From assembly GCA_963760935.1 (NCBI GenBank), contig CAVXFB010000008.1, forward strand, positions 1,178,001 to 1,242,000: a DNA stretch of 64,000 nt, written 5' to 3'. The position numbers and the translations under genes are program-made. Source of the DNA: CAVXFB01 sp963760935 (GTDB taxonomy: Bacteria > Planctomycetota > Planctomycetia > Pirellulales > Thermoguttaceae). Position 1 is the stretch's first letter, and every line of letters starts with the position of its first letter. Under the pieces are notes generated by a model. The model was not told the origin of the DNA, made no database searches, and worked only from the letters and a program-made list of their open reading frames with translations. Shown here one piece after another: positions 46,049 to 55,616 of this stretch.

Positions 46049-46950
46049 GCCGCCCGCCACTTCAGGTCGATCATCTCGCCGTGTTTGGCATGGTTGTGAT
46101 CGAAGGCGTGCAGCTTGAGTGTCGTTCCCGTGGCGTGCAACTGGGCGGTCACGAAACCGCGGGGCTGGGTCGGATCGAACAGCCAAGCCACTGCGGGCAG
46201 GTTCACGAGGTGCAGGCCGTTACGCTCGGCGACGTGCCAGCAGTGCGTGTGACCAAACAAGTAGGCCTTCACTTGTCGTCGCGGCAGAAGCACGTCGAAC
46301 AGCGCCGCGGTATCGACCAGACTCAGTGAGGCGTCAACCTGGGCCGGATTGTGATGCGCCAGCACCAGGGCAGGCTTCTTCGGCCGGGCGTCGATCGCTT
46401 TGGCCAGCCAGGCCAACTGTGCCTTGCCAAGCAGTCCCGGCGTAACGTTCGTCTTGTCGAGCGAATCCAAAAGAAACCAATTGGCGTGCGGCGTTTCCAC
46501 CACCGAAACGAGTTTGTTCGGCGTGAGCTCAGGTGACGACCACTTGGCATCGGGAAACGCCGCCAGAAAATGTTCGCGGTGATCGTGATTGCCCAGTGCC
46601 AAGTGGATCGGAAGCCCTGCTTGTCGCATGGGCCGCAGGAGCGATCCAAGCATGCCGTAGTCGCCGGCTGCTCCCAATCGAAAGGCGCAATCGCCCGCCA
46701 CCACGACGGCCGCCGGGTGTGCGTCGGCAGCGAGAACTTCCCGTCCGAGTTGCTCGAAGGCCATGACCGGTTTCACGCCACGGTATTCGGTGTCGCGCCG
46801 GTCGCAGACATGCGGGTCGGCCAGCAACACGAAATGATTCGGATCGGCGCCCTCGGCCAGAAGTTGCCGTGGCCACAGCATGCCGGCCCCGGCGGCCAAC
46901 GTGCTGGTAAGAAATCGGCGTCTGTTGAGCGGGGGCAGATGGATAGGCAT
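46045..46950 (-). CDS. Tat-exported calcineurin-like metallophosphoesterase
   Basis: 301 residues from MPIHLPPLNRRRFLTSTLAAG, a twin-arginine signal. The frame extends upstream to 47136 but without export or domain logic. Metal motifs in order: LLADPHVCD (D-x-H), VVVAGDCAFR (GD), LALGNHDHREHF (GNHD/H), VLAHHNPAQ (H) and LFGHTHCW (GHTH), the full two-metal set. Acts outside the cytoplasmic membrane on an unknown phosphoester. The C-terminus (HAFDHNHAKHGEMIDLKW) is His-rich. The stop codon coincides with the end of the CTAG element. Confidence 0.92.
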   Translation of the reverse strand: MPIHLPPLNRRRFLTSTLAAGAGMLWPRQLLAEGADPNHFVLLADPHVCDRRDTEYRGVKPVMAFEQLGREVLAADAHPAAVVVAGDCAFRLGAAGDYGMLGSLLRPMRQAGLPIHLALGNHDHREHFLAAFPDAKWSSPELTPNKLVSVVETPHANWFLLDSLDKTNVTPGLLGKAQLAWLAKAIDARPKKPALVLAHHNPAQVDASLSLVDTAALFDVLLPRRQVKAYLFGHTHCWHVAERNGLHLVNLPAVAWLFDPTQPRGFVTAQLHATGTTLKLHAFDHNHAKHGEMIDLKWRAA

Positions 46951-46972
46951 AGAGACCGGTCGGTGAGCGTCG

Positions 46973-47338
46973 TTAGGTTCGTCGACGGATGGGGAGGCGG
47001 TCGATTTTGGCCGCGAGAATAAAGTCGTTTTCGGAGAGCCCACCGATGGCGTGAGTGGATAGCTCGACGCGAACGTTTCGATAGCCTTCCAAGTGCAGAT
47101 CGGGGTGATGATCTTCGGCTTCGGCCAGTTCGGCAATTCTATTGAAGAAATCGATGCCGGCCATGAAGTCCGCGACCTGCCAATGCTTGCGGATGCGGCT
47201 TGCGTCGTCGATCAGTTCCCAGCCCGAGTGGGCGCGAAGCTGCTCGTCGGCCTCGGCGGCGGTATATTTCGTCACATCCGCGCCTTGGCAGGGCTTGCAG
47301 CGTCTTTCGGCCAGTTGTTCTTCGGCCAACGTCGTCAT
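46973..47338 (-). CDS. phhB: pterin-4a-carbinolamine dehydratase
   Basis: 121 residues. Dehydrates 4a-hydroxytetrahydrobiopterin during cofactor recycling, and sometimes has a moonlighting role in molybdopterin or folate metabolism. Diagnostic segment EDHHPDLHLEGYRNVRVEL with the two active-site His, then THAIGGLSENDFILAAKID. An N-terminal extension contains a CKPC motif, as in many bacterial homologues. No aromatic hydroxylase gene is present nearby. Confidence 0.93.
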   Translation of the reverse strand: MTTLAEEQLAERRCKPCQGADVTKYTAAEADEQLRAHSGWELIDDASRIRKHWQVADFMAGIDFFNRIAELAEAEDHHPDLHLEGYRNVRVELSTHAIGGLSENDFILAAKIDRLPIRRRT

Positions 47339-47430
47339 GCAAGAATTATCGCCGACGGGCGCGGAGAGTCAACGGTGCGGAAAAGCGTTCAATAGAAAGC
47401 ACGCACCGCGCGGCGTGCAACTGGAACAGC

Positions 47431-47826
47431 TTAAGCTTCCGGCACGGCCAATGCCTGATCGATCAATTCCATCAGGACAACGGGGTCGAACGGTTTTCGC
47501 AGGCAATAGATGCCGCCGGCCGGATAGCTGCGGCGGATGATATCGGGCAACTGGGCGCCGGAAAGGAACATCAGGGGCACGTCCTTCAATCCGGGTCGCT
47601 CCTTGAGACGTTCGCAAAATTCCACGCCGCTTTCACCCTGCAAGCTGACATCGCAAAGGATCAAGGCAGGCGTTGTAGCCTCGGCTGCCGCCATCGCCTC
47701 GTCGGGCGTCGTGCAGCACTGGCATGACAACTTCGCCGTGGCCAGTTGCGATGCCACCGCATCGAGTACCTGGCGATCGTCGTCGATCACCAATACCAAC
47801 GGTTGTTCGTTTCCCATTGATCTCAT
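47431..47826 (-). CDS. stand-alone response regulator receiver protein
   Basis: 131 residues (128 from the alternative ATG at 47817). Receiver fold with acidic pocket VLVIDDDRQVL, phosphoacceptor Asp in LILCDVSLQG (about residue 59), Ser in MFLSGAQLP and Lys in CLRKPFDPVVL. No output domain and no adjacent kinase, so it is probably a CheY/Spo0F-type phosphorelay protein for a distant kinase. Confidence 0.92.
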   Translation of the reverse strand: MRSMGNEQPLVLVIDDDRQVLDAVASQLATAKLSCQCCTTPDEAMAAAEATTPALILCDVSLQGESGVEFCERLKERPGLKDVPLMFLSGAQLPDIIRRSYPAGGIYCLRKPFDPVVLMELIDQALAVPEA

Positions 47827-48071
47827 CGCTGCGTGCCTCGAATGTTCCGTGCCTTGCTAGCCGTTCCATGACTTCTGCTACAGTATTATTCGGCCGCCAA
47901 GTCCTGGTTATTGATTAGACTCCGACTGAATCTCGCAATCGGACTGATCGGTATAATCGTCAACCTCACTGTCGTTCGGTGTGGCTAGGGGCACTGACGT
48001 ATAGGATTTTTATGGGGCTTGTTGCGCTCGCTTCACCCCGCATACGTCGGAGCGCACACGAAGCATGACGG

Positions 48072-51000
48072 CTACAACTTTGGCATGGCGAGGTTTACCA
48101 ACTGCACGGCGCGCTGCCGGGCAGCGGCGTCCCAGGTGAAATGGAATTCCAGACCGGGGCGAAGAAAACTTAGCACCAGGTCGGACGGCGGCGACTTCAG
48201 GATCCGCTCGGCGGCTAACGCGTAGACGAGCATCTGTAACTCGTACTGCGCGGCCACGTCGGCCAGGGTATCCTGGGTGACATGGTTGGTCTTATAATCC
48301 AACAGATTCCATTGGCCGGAGGTGTCGCAATACAAGCAATCGATAAAGCCCTGGAGATGCAAGCCGCTCGGATTCGCCGCGTTGGCGTGCGCGGCATGAT
48401 CTTCGGGTGGCCACGCCAGGAGGAACTCCAATTCGCGGTACACCCGTTTTGCCGCGGCAATCTCGGCGGCCCGCGGCGACGCAAGAAAGCGCCTGATGAG
48501 TTCCACGGGCTCCTCCGGGCTGGCGTCGACGCCCGAAAAATGCTCGTCGGCATGTCGCCGCACCAGATCTCGAACGTCTTCGGGCCGCGCGAAATCGACC
48601 TGGGATAAGACGGCGTGCACCAGCGTGCCAAGGCCTCGGGCGTCTAGAGGTGATCTTGACGGCGCCTCGTCGTCCATCGGGCTTAGATCGACGTCCGACG
48701 TGCTGGCGTGCAGCGTGCCGCGTAGACGCGAGAAGGAGTATTGCCGCCGCGCGGCCCCGTCGTAGGCGACTGGCGCCAAGTATCGCGGTCGCCGGCCCGC
48801 GCCGTCGTGGGCCATCTGCGTTGCCTTGTCCACGATCTTCATCAGGTCGCGCCGGTGTCGAAGATCGACCGGTTTCGATTGGATCGCCGGTCGTGTTGCC
48901 GTTACCATCACGCAATTGTGGAAGGTTTGCGAAGTCCGGCGGCCGCTTTGTGCCGCCGATGGGCGACGGGGCTCGCCTCTTGTGCTGCGCGAAGCTCCGG
49001 TGGTCAGGTCGAATCGTCGTCCGAGCATTTCCATCCACGGTCCGGCCGATGCGCCGGGGTCGTCCGTGGCAGCCGAGAGGATCAGGAAGTCGGCGGCCCG
49101 GGTCGTGGCGACGTAAAACAGCCGCGTCAGTTCCGAGAGGTCTTCTTCGTTTTCTGCCATCATGAAAAGATCGTAGCCGGTCGTGGCGTCTGCATCTTTG
49201 AACATCGGCCCCAACTCGGGCGTAAAGGCCATCACCGAGCCCCGCACCATCCGCGGACGCGCGATGTCTGGGACGACGACCACGGGGAACTCCAAACCCT
49301 TCGATTGATGAATCGACATCAATTTCACCACGTCGGTCGATTCGGGATGCGTGGCGGCCAAGGCTTCGTCGGGCTGCCGGGCGACAAATTGCGAGAGCTG
49401 CGTGATGAAGTCGGAAAGGAAGAACATCCCCGTCCGATCGAAACTCCGCGCCTGCTCGATCAACTTGTGCAAGTTGGCCAGTTTGCGCTCGCCGAGAAAT
49501 TCAGCCAGCAGCAGTGCGTCGTAACCAGTGCGATCTAGGGCCTGATAGATCAACTCGGCTATGGGCAGCCGGTCTTTCAGTGCACGAAGCTCGCAGAGCG
49601 TGGCGGCCGCGTACTGGGCCTGCTGTCGCTGTTGGGCGTCGAGATGTTCGGGCGGCTCGGCATCGAACAGGCCCGCCGCAAGGCTTCGGGGCTGTGAAAG
49701 CCACAGCAGGGACTCGTCGAGCAGACCGAAGAAGGGGCTGCGAAGCACGCCGGCCAGGCTCACTTCGTCGCAAGGGCTGTTGATCGCCCGCAGCAAGTTC
49801 AACAGGTCGTAGATTTCCTGCTGCGCGTAAAACGCATGGCCGCCGACGAGGTAATAATCGATGCCATAGCGGCGCAAAGCTTCTTCGTAGTATTCGACGT
49901 TGGTCAGGGCGCGAAACAGCAGTGCGACGTCGCCCGGCCGCAAGGCCCGCAACTCGGAGTGGCCCGTCGTGTCATCGCAGACGATTTTTTCGCCGCCGTC
50001 GAGCATGGCACGGATTCGTCGTGCGATCCAATCAGCCTCTCGGCGGCGGAGGCGCTCTTGGCGTCCCATGTCGTCGAGCGCGGAATTGGGGACAGGTGGT
50101 TCGTCGCCCGTTGGCCCGGCCGAAGGATCGTCGATGGCCCAAAGAAATTCGACGGCTGGCGAGGGGCCAAGTTGCGGGCGATGCGCCTCCAGCGGTTCGT
50201 AGTCGGCGCCAAACTCTTCGCGGAACAGTTGATTGACGAACTCCAACACGGCTGGCTGGCTGCGAAAATTCAGCGTCAGCGGCAGTTGGCCGGCCGCGGG
50301 GACTTCGCCGCGCAACTGTCGAAAAACGTGCGGCTGCGCGCCTCGGAAGCGATAGATCGACTGCTTGTAGTCGCCCACTAAGAACAACTTGCCGCGAAGG
50401 TATTCGTTGTCGCACAGGGCCTTGACCACCTCGACCTGCAGCGGATCGGTGTCTTGAAACTCGTCGACCAGCAGCAGATGGATGCCGGCGGCCAACCGTT
50501 TGCGAAGCTGCGGATGGTCCGGGTCGACGAGCAGGTCGCGGGCTCGGATCAGCAAGTCGTTGAAATCCAGGACGGCAAGTTCCTGTTTCCTCCGGTCGTA
50601 CTCCGTCGCCATGTCGGCGGCCAAGCAAAGGGCCTGCAAAGCCGCTTCGGCCGCTGGCATGGCTGCCGCGCGGTCGAACTCGATTTGGGCTGCCACGCCG
50701 TCGATCGCGTCGCGCAGCGCCTTGGCTGCATCGCGAAATTGGGCGTAGATCTCTTCATTGACCCAATGTTTGTTTGTCCCGCCTCCTTGCACTCTGGCCG
50801 CCTCGCGAATGGCCGCCAGATCGGCCGCCACCTGTTGGCTTGCCGAAAGTGCTGGGAGATGCTCGCGCAGAAAATCGCACCGCTGGCGCATCACGGCATG
50901 CGACGGCGGATAGCGAGTTGCCAAGTCCAGCACGGTAATGGCAGGCGCCGACTCGCTGATCTTTCGCAGCACGCGAGGCACCGTGTCGGTGCGCCAGAAA

Positions 51001-51632
51001 TCGTACCACCGTGCGGAAAGCGTTTCGGCCGTTTCGCCGCGCCAGGCCGACCAATCGATCGATTGCCGCGTGGCCAATAGCCGGGCGATCATCTGCCGAA
51101 GCCGATCCAGTCCGAATCGCGTCACCAAGGCCAGGGTCGATTCATCGCGCAGGGCGAGGCGTTCGCGAAGCACGTTATCGATCAGCTCGAACAGCAGCGT
51201 ATCAGCCGCCGCACCGTCGAGCACGCGGAATCGCGGATCGACGCCCGCCTCGACGGCGTGTCCCCGTAGCAGCGATCCGCAAAAGGCATGGATGGTGCTG
51301 ATTCGGGCCGAGTCCAGGTCGCGCAGCAGTTCCAGCCAATAGTCGGCGTGCTCGGGCGGACAATTCAGCAGGCGGCGATGGCAGGCGGCGCGAACGCGGT
51401 CGCGCATTTCCCGCGCGGCCCGCTCGGTAAACGTAATCGCCGCCAATTGGTTCAGCCGCGGGCGCGCCGCCGTCCCGTCGGGGTCGAGTTCGGCCAGAAA
51501 TCGTTCGATCAGGACGAAGGTCTTGCCGCAGCCGGCGCCGGCCGACAACGCGACCGAGGCGCCGCGGGCGGTTACCGCACGGTGCTGTTGGTCGGTCAGG
51601 CCGGGGCTACTGACTCGTTGGCCGGCTGGCAT
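48072..51632 (-). CDS. addA: AddA-type ATP-dependent helicase/nuclease subunit A
   Basis: 1186 residues. UvrD/RecB superfamily 1A helicase with Walker A SAGAGCGKTFVLIERFL, ITFTERAAREMRDRVR, LLVDEFQDTDPLQVEV (Walker B), LVGDYKQSIYRFRGAQP, HQSKGLEFPVVVVPDI and the C-terminal RecB-type nuclease GFIDCLYCDTSG ... LLDYKTN. Processes double-strand ends with AddB for recombination. Start 51632 overlaps the end of addB by 37 bases, so expression is coupled. The frame is intact over 3.5 kb. Located at the end of the two-gene unit. Confidence 0.95.
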   Translation of the reverse strand: MPAGQRVSSPGLTDQQHRAVTARGASVALSAGAGCGKTFVLIERFLAELDPDGTAARPRLNQLAAITFTERAAREMRDRVRAACHRRLLNCPPEHADYWLELLRDLDSARISTIHAFCGSLLRGHAVEAGVDPRFRVLDGAAADTLLFELIDNVLRERLALRDESTLALVTRFGLDRLRQMIARLLATRQSIDWSAWRGETAETLSARWYDFWRTDTVPRVLRKISESAPAITVLDLATRYPPSHAVMRQRCDFLREHLPALSASQQVAADLAAIREAARVQGGGTNKHWVNEEIYAQFRDAAKALRDAIDGVAAQIEFDRAAAMPAAEAALQALCLAADMATEYDRRKQELAVLDFNDLLIRARDLLVDPDHPQLRKRLAAGIHLLLVDEFQDTDPLQVEVVKALCDNEYLRGKLFLVGDYKQSIYRFRGAQPHVFRQLRGEVPAAGQLPLTLNFRSQPAVLEFVNQLFREEFGADYEPLEAHRPQLGPSPAVEFLWAIDDPSAGPTGDEPPVPNSALDDMGRQERLRRREADWIARRIRAMLDGGEKIVCDDTTGHSELRALRPGDVALLFRALTNVEYYEEALRRYGIDYYLVGGHAFYAQQEIYDLLNLLRAINSPCDEVSLAGVLRSPFFGLLDESLLWLSQPRSLAAGLFDAEPPEHLDAQQRQQAQYAAATLCELRALKDRLPIAELIYQALDRTGYDALLLAEFLGERKLANLHKLIEQARSFDRTGMFFLSDFITQLSQFVARQPDEALAATHPESTDVVKLMSIHQSKGLEFPVVVVPDIARPRMVRGSVMAFTPELGPMFKDADATTGYDLFMMAENEEDLSELTRLFYVATTRAADFLILSAATDDPGASAGPWMEMLGRRFDLTTGASRSTRGEPRRPSAAQSGRRTSQTFHNCVMVTATRPAIQSKPVDLRHRRDLMKIVDKATQMAHDGAGRRPRYLAPVAYDGAARRQYSFSRLRGTLHASTSDVDLSPMDDEAPSRSPLDARGLGTLVHAVLSQVDFARPEDVRDLVRRHADEHFSGVDASPEEPVELIRRFLASPRAAEIAAAKRVYRELEFLLAWPPEDHAAHANAANPSGLHLQGFIDCLYCDTSGQWNLLDYKTNHVTQDTLADVAAQYELQMLVYALAAERILKSPPSDLVLSFLRPGLEFHFTWDAAARQRAVQLVNLAMPKL

Positions 51633-54600
51633 ATCTTCTCCAAGGAACGAACCTGATTGATGCGACAGATCGTGCTGTACGGGCAATAGGCGGTGCAACG
51701 CTGGTCGGCGCTCTCGACAGGGAACCGGCCTCGGCGAAGCGCCGCCACCAACGCGAGAACCGCGTCGCCGAGGGTGTTGCGAATCGCTTCCCACTCCGCT
51801 TCCAGTTCGATGCGGCCGTTGTCGTTGCGATACATGCGCAGGGCCTGCCTCGGTTTGAAGCCGCCGTCGCGCACGTACCAATAGCCGGCCTGCCAAGGCA
51901 GCACGTCGCGATCGGTCAGCAAGAGGTCGGCGGTGGCGATGGCGTAGATCGGTAGTTGCAGCGTGGTGCCCGCCGTGATGCTCTCGGACGTGAGCCGGAT
52001 CGAGCCGCCGGTCTTGTAGTCGAGCACATTGAAGACGTCATATCCGGCGACCACGCCCGAGTCGATCCGGTCGACCCGTCCGGAGACGAAGACGATGTTA
52101 CTGCCGCGGACAAACTCCAGTGGGCCGACCGAGTCGTCGCTCCGGCCAAACGAGATCTCGAACAATTCGGCCGCCATCGGCGTGTCGAAGCCCTGCCACA
52201 GCGTGTTGTATTTTTCAAGCTGCTGGCGATAGTCGGCCAGCCATTGCACGACCAGTCGGCGATCGATTTCGCGCAAGGCGGCGGCCACGGTGCTGTCGGT
52301 ATCGATGGGCAGCGTTTCATCGATCACGGCCGCTAGGAGCGTGTCGAACTCGGCGGCCTCCAATTCCAGGGGCGTGGCGGGACGGCCCAACCGCTCGTTC
52401 ACGCGGCGGTGGAACACGGCCAGCACGTCGTGTACGGCTCGGCCGCGGTTGCGGACGTCGAACTCCAGCGACAGTTCTTCCAGCGGCTCGATGCCGAGCA
52501 CACGCTCGATCAGGAATCGAAAGGGGCAGGTTGCATAGTGCTCCAAGTCGGTGGCCGAGAAGACGTGCTGCCGCGGAAAGCGGCTGGCGAAATATGATTG
52601 AGCATCGGTCCCTAGGAGCAGCCCTTCGGCCGGGCCGAATCGCTCGCGGTCCTGGCGGAGGTAAACGGTCGCGAGCCCGGCAACGAGGTTGGAGGAAAGG
52701 GGCGAAAGGAGCGGGGAGACGGGAGAGGGAGTGGCGGCCGCGCTGGTCGGTGTTCCGCGTTTCGCCTTTTTTGCAGAACCGCGCTTCGGATGCTTCTCGG
52801 TTTGCGTCTCTGCGAAAAGCGACCGCTGCGTCTCCCCTTTTTCTCTCTCCTCTCTCCTCTCTGTGTGCAAGAGCCCGGCCAGCAGGGCCACGTTTCCGTC
52901 CAGCGCCGTAGCCAGGGCCTTGATGCGGAACTCGGCCGCGCAGTGTGGCTCATCGTCGGGCGGAATCGGGCTCAGATCGGCCCGCTCAACACGCGGAATG
53001 TTCAGTGGGGCGAACGCCTGTTCGACTTCGCGGAGAAAAGGACTTGGCAACAGCGGCTGCGCCGACGCATCGAGCGCGGGGTAGCTAAGGTACAGCCGCT
53101 TGCCGGCCCGAGTGACGGCTTCGTAGAACAGCAGCATTTCCTCGCGGGTGCGCTCGGTGCGTGGCACGAACGGCAGGCCGGCGTCGATCATGCGGCCGTA
53201 TTCCGCCTCGCTATAGAGCCGGTTGTCGCGCTCGGGCGGCGGAAAGACCTTTTCGGAGAGCCCGGCGAGAAAAACGTAGGGGATGCGAAGCGAGCGGATG
53301 CTGGAGGCCGACAGAACGCGGACGCAGCCCGACTCGTCGCCGGCGTGGCCGATCGATTCGCTGGCGAGGATATCGAGCAGGGCGTCGAGGGCCGCCCGAC
53401 GATTTAGCTCCGGCGGACGCTGTTCGAGCCATGCAGCGAGCCGATCGCCGGCGGCCAGCACTTCCATCAGGCGATTCCACGCATGACGGTCGGCCAGCGC
53501 CGGCGACGATAGCGATTCTCCTGCCGTCTCTCTCGTCGGCGCACCGCCATCGGTGGCGCGGGCATCTGTGTCGGCCTCGATGGTTCGCAGCAAACCGGTC
53601 TCGCGGGCCAGACATTGCCAGGCGGCTGCCCAATGGGGCAAGGTGGCGCGGTCCGGCAAGGCGTCCAGCGCCGCCGCAAGGCATTGCAGGATGGCCAAGG
53701 TGGTTTGGCGAGCCGCTTGGTGCGACTTCGACGAATCGTCGCTTTTGCTCTCAGTTTTCGTCAGAGCCCGATTAAGCTGATCGAGGAGCCGTTGCCTGCC
53801 GCCGGGCGTTTGTAGATTGCGAACGGTTCGCTCGACGTCGGCCGCCGCGCGGCCCTGCTGCCAATCGGCCCAGTCGGGCCGGAAGAAGTTGCCGCCCAGC
53901 ACCGACAGCAACTGATCGAACGGCCAATCGTCGAGGTCCAAGCGGAGCATCGCGGAGAGAGCACGCAAACAGGGCGCACGATCCAACGGCGCACCCGACT
54001 CGAAGACGACGGGAATACCGAATCGATCGAAGACTTCGCCCAGCAAGCCCGTAACGTCTTGGGGGGAGCGAAAGACAACGGCTATGTCACCCGGCCGCGC
54101 CTCGCCGTCGACGAGCAATCGCTTGATCCGCCCGGCAAGCAGTTCCATCTCGCCGACCTGCCGTGCGGCTGCAAGGATTTCGATGTCGGAGACAGGCGAT
54201 GGGGATGTGGGGCCGGGGGCATGGGGCGGGGAAATGCCTGCGACGTGAGCGACGGCCTCCCTCGTCCCCCGTCCCCCGTCCCCCGTCCCCGCCCTCGGAT
54301 TCAGAAAGAGCTTTCGCTCCAGATGTTCGATGGTGGGCCAAGCGGGCGCGGTCGGTCGCGCGATCGTTTCCACCGTGACCTGCGGGTGTCGGCGGCGCAG
54401 TTCCGCCAGGGTTTTCAGAGGCTTGGCGAAAAGGTCGGATCGCCGCGGCTCTTCCTCGATCAGAAGAGTAATGACCGTTGTCGTGGCGCGCTCGGCCAGG
54501 ATCTCGATGATCTCGTGCTGCGTCCGCGTGAAATCGGAGAAGCCGTCCGCGATCACGAGTTGAAGCCGGTGCCCGCCGCCCTTCTGCAGCACGTCACGCG

Positions 54601-55141
54601 CCGACCAGAAGCGGCCTTCGGCGTCGAACAGGCCGTGTTCGCGCAGCGCCTGTTGATAGGCTTCGTAGATTTCCAACAGTTCGACGTCTTTGTCGCCCAC
54701 GCCTCGGGCTTTGCAGGCGCGCTGGAACTCTTCAGGCCAAATCTCCAGGCGTTTCATCTCGCTGATGAACTCGCCGATCAAATCGACCAGACCGGCCGTG
54801 GCGGCGATGGATCGAAAGTGCGTCAGTCGACCCCGGGCCGCTTGCTCGGCGATGATCTGACGGATCAGCTCACGTTTCATCAACCGGGTCATGGGCCGGA
54901 TAGCGACGCCGGCGGATCGCAATACGGTTTCGGCGAACTTCTCGAAGGTCATCACGCCCGGGCTGAAGCATCCGGCGAATGGGCCCTCGAAGAGCCTTTG
55001 GCGCACCTCGTTGACCGCTCGCCACGTCGGCGCCAGCCAGAGCAACGTGCCGGGCTCCTCAGGCGCGAGGGCTGCCCGATATTGCGCCAGCAGGCGGTCG
55101 GTCTTCCCACAACGAGCAGGGCCGGTCAGGATAGTTAGCAT
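51596..55141 (-). CDS. addB: AddB-type helicase/nuclease subunit B with low-complexity insertions
   Basis: 1181 residues from MLTILTGPARCGKTDRLLAQ (Walker A). PTWRAVNEVRQRL and the inactivated helicase part are followed by a C-terminal nuclease FSATDLEHYATCPFRFLIERVL, SGRVDRID, VLDYKTGG and the closing CTAYCPYSTICR. The four spaced cysteines form the Fe-S staple of AddB. Two stretches lack homology to the family: about residues 282-317 (GTGDGGRGT ... SPSPVSD, bases 54190-54300) and 762-822 (REEREKGETQ ... SPLLSPLSS, bases 52690-52870). Both are encoded by repeat-like G-rich or purine-rich DNA. In-frame ATGs at 55222 and 55186 precede the domain start and are not chosen. Confidence 0.93.
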   Translation of the reverse strand: MLTILTGPARCGKTDRLLAQYRAALAPEEPGTLLWLAPTWRAVNEVRQRLFEGPFAGCFSPGVMTFEKFAETVLRSAGVAIRPMTRLMKRELIRQIIAEQAARGRLTHFRSIAATAGLVDLIGEFISEMKRLEIWPEEFQRACKARGVGDKDVELLEIYEAYQQALREHGLFDAEGRFWSARDVLQKGGGHRLQLVIADGFSDFTRTQHEIIEILAERATTTVITLLIEEEPRRSDLFAKPLKTLAELRRRHPQVTVETIARPTAPAWPTIEHLERKLFLNPRAGTGDGGRGTREAVAHVAGISPPHAPGPTSPSPVSDIEILAAARQVGEMELLAGRIKRLLVDGEARPGDIAVVFRSPQDVTGLLGEVFDRFGIPVVFESGAPLDRAPCLRALSAMLRLDLDDWPFDQLLSVLGGNFFRPDWADWQQGRAAADVERTVRNLQTPGGRQRLLDQLNRALTKTESKSDDSSKSHQAARQTTLAILQCLAAALDALPDRATLPHWAAAWQCLARETGLLRTIEADTDARATDGGAPTRETAGESLSSPALADRHAWNRLMEVLAAGDRLAAWLEQRPPELNRRAALDALLDILASESIGHAGDESGCVRVLSASSIRSLRIPYVFLAGLSEKVFPPPERDNRLYSEAEYGRMIDAGLPFVPRTERTREEMLLFYEAVTRAGKRLYLSYPALDASAQPLLPSPFLREVEQAFAPLNIPRVERADLSPIPPDDEPHCAAEFRIKALATALDGNVALLAGLLHTERREEREKGETQRSLFAETQTEKHPKRGSAKKAKRGTPTSAAATPSPVSPLLSPLSSNLVAGLATVYLRQDRERFGPAEGLLLGTDAQSYFASRFPRQHVFSATDLEHYATCPFRFLIERVLGIEPLEELSLEFDVRNRGRAVHDVLAVFHRRVNERLGRPATPLELEAAEFDTLLAAVIDETLPIDTDSTVAAALREIDRRLVVQWLADYRQQLEKYNTLWQGFDTPMAAELFEISFGRSDDSVGPLEFVRGSNIVFVSGRVDRIDSGVVAGYDVFNVLDYKTGGSIRLTSESITAGTTLQLPIYAIATADLLLTDRDVLPWQAGYWYVRDGGFKPRQALRMYRNDNGRIELEAEWEAIRNTLGDAVLALVAALRRGRFPVESADQRCTAYCPYSTICRINQVRSLEKICQPANESVAPA

Positions 55142-55403
55142 GGAAGCAGGGTCAACGAACTGGCGCCGCGGCGTCTTGCACGGCATAATCGTACCAAATT
55201 TACGATCGCCCTCAGAGCGCATCTCCGCATTGGGTAGCGTCCAGATCGCTTTCGGAACCGTGGAATCACGCCGCCGGTAACGCTACACGTTCGTGCGACA
55301 CGCACTAGCCCCGCATTCTGCCGGATGGGAGGGTTTTGTCAAGGAAAAAACGCTGGCCGAGCCCTTGCATTCCCGGCGGCGGTAACTTAAAAATAGGGAA
55401 CAA

Positions 55404-55488
55404 GCCGAAGTGGCGGAATTGGCAGACGCGCTAGGTTCAGGACCTAGTTCCCGTTAAGGGAGTGGAGGTTCAAGTCCTCTCTTCGGCA
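55404..55488 (+). tRNA. tRNA-Leu (CAG anticodon)
   Basis: Acceptor arms GCCGAAG and CTTCGGC pair fully. D-arm region GTGGCGGAATTGGCAGAC. Anticodon stem CTAGG / CCTAG with loop TTCAGGA gives anticodon CAG. The long variable arm (TTCCCGTTAAGGGAG) is typical of class II leucine tRNA. T-arm GAGGTTCAAGTCCTC. Discriminator A followed by CC but no terminal A, so CCA is completed after transcription. Confidence 0.96.
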
Positions 55489-55616
55489 CCTTGCGGCGCA
55501 ACGATTTACGGCGTGACCGAGCCCGGACTGTGTGAGGGTTCTATCGCGACCACTTGCCGCGCGTGCTGGCGCCGCTCCACCTACCGTGGCCGTTGCCGCT
55601 CTGCTAACGTGATGGG

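Noticed and set aside
48072..55141. Phage or defence-island helicase/nuclease pair
   Set aside because: Domain order, the Fe-S cysteines and the overlapping gene pair identify chromosomal AddAB.
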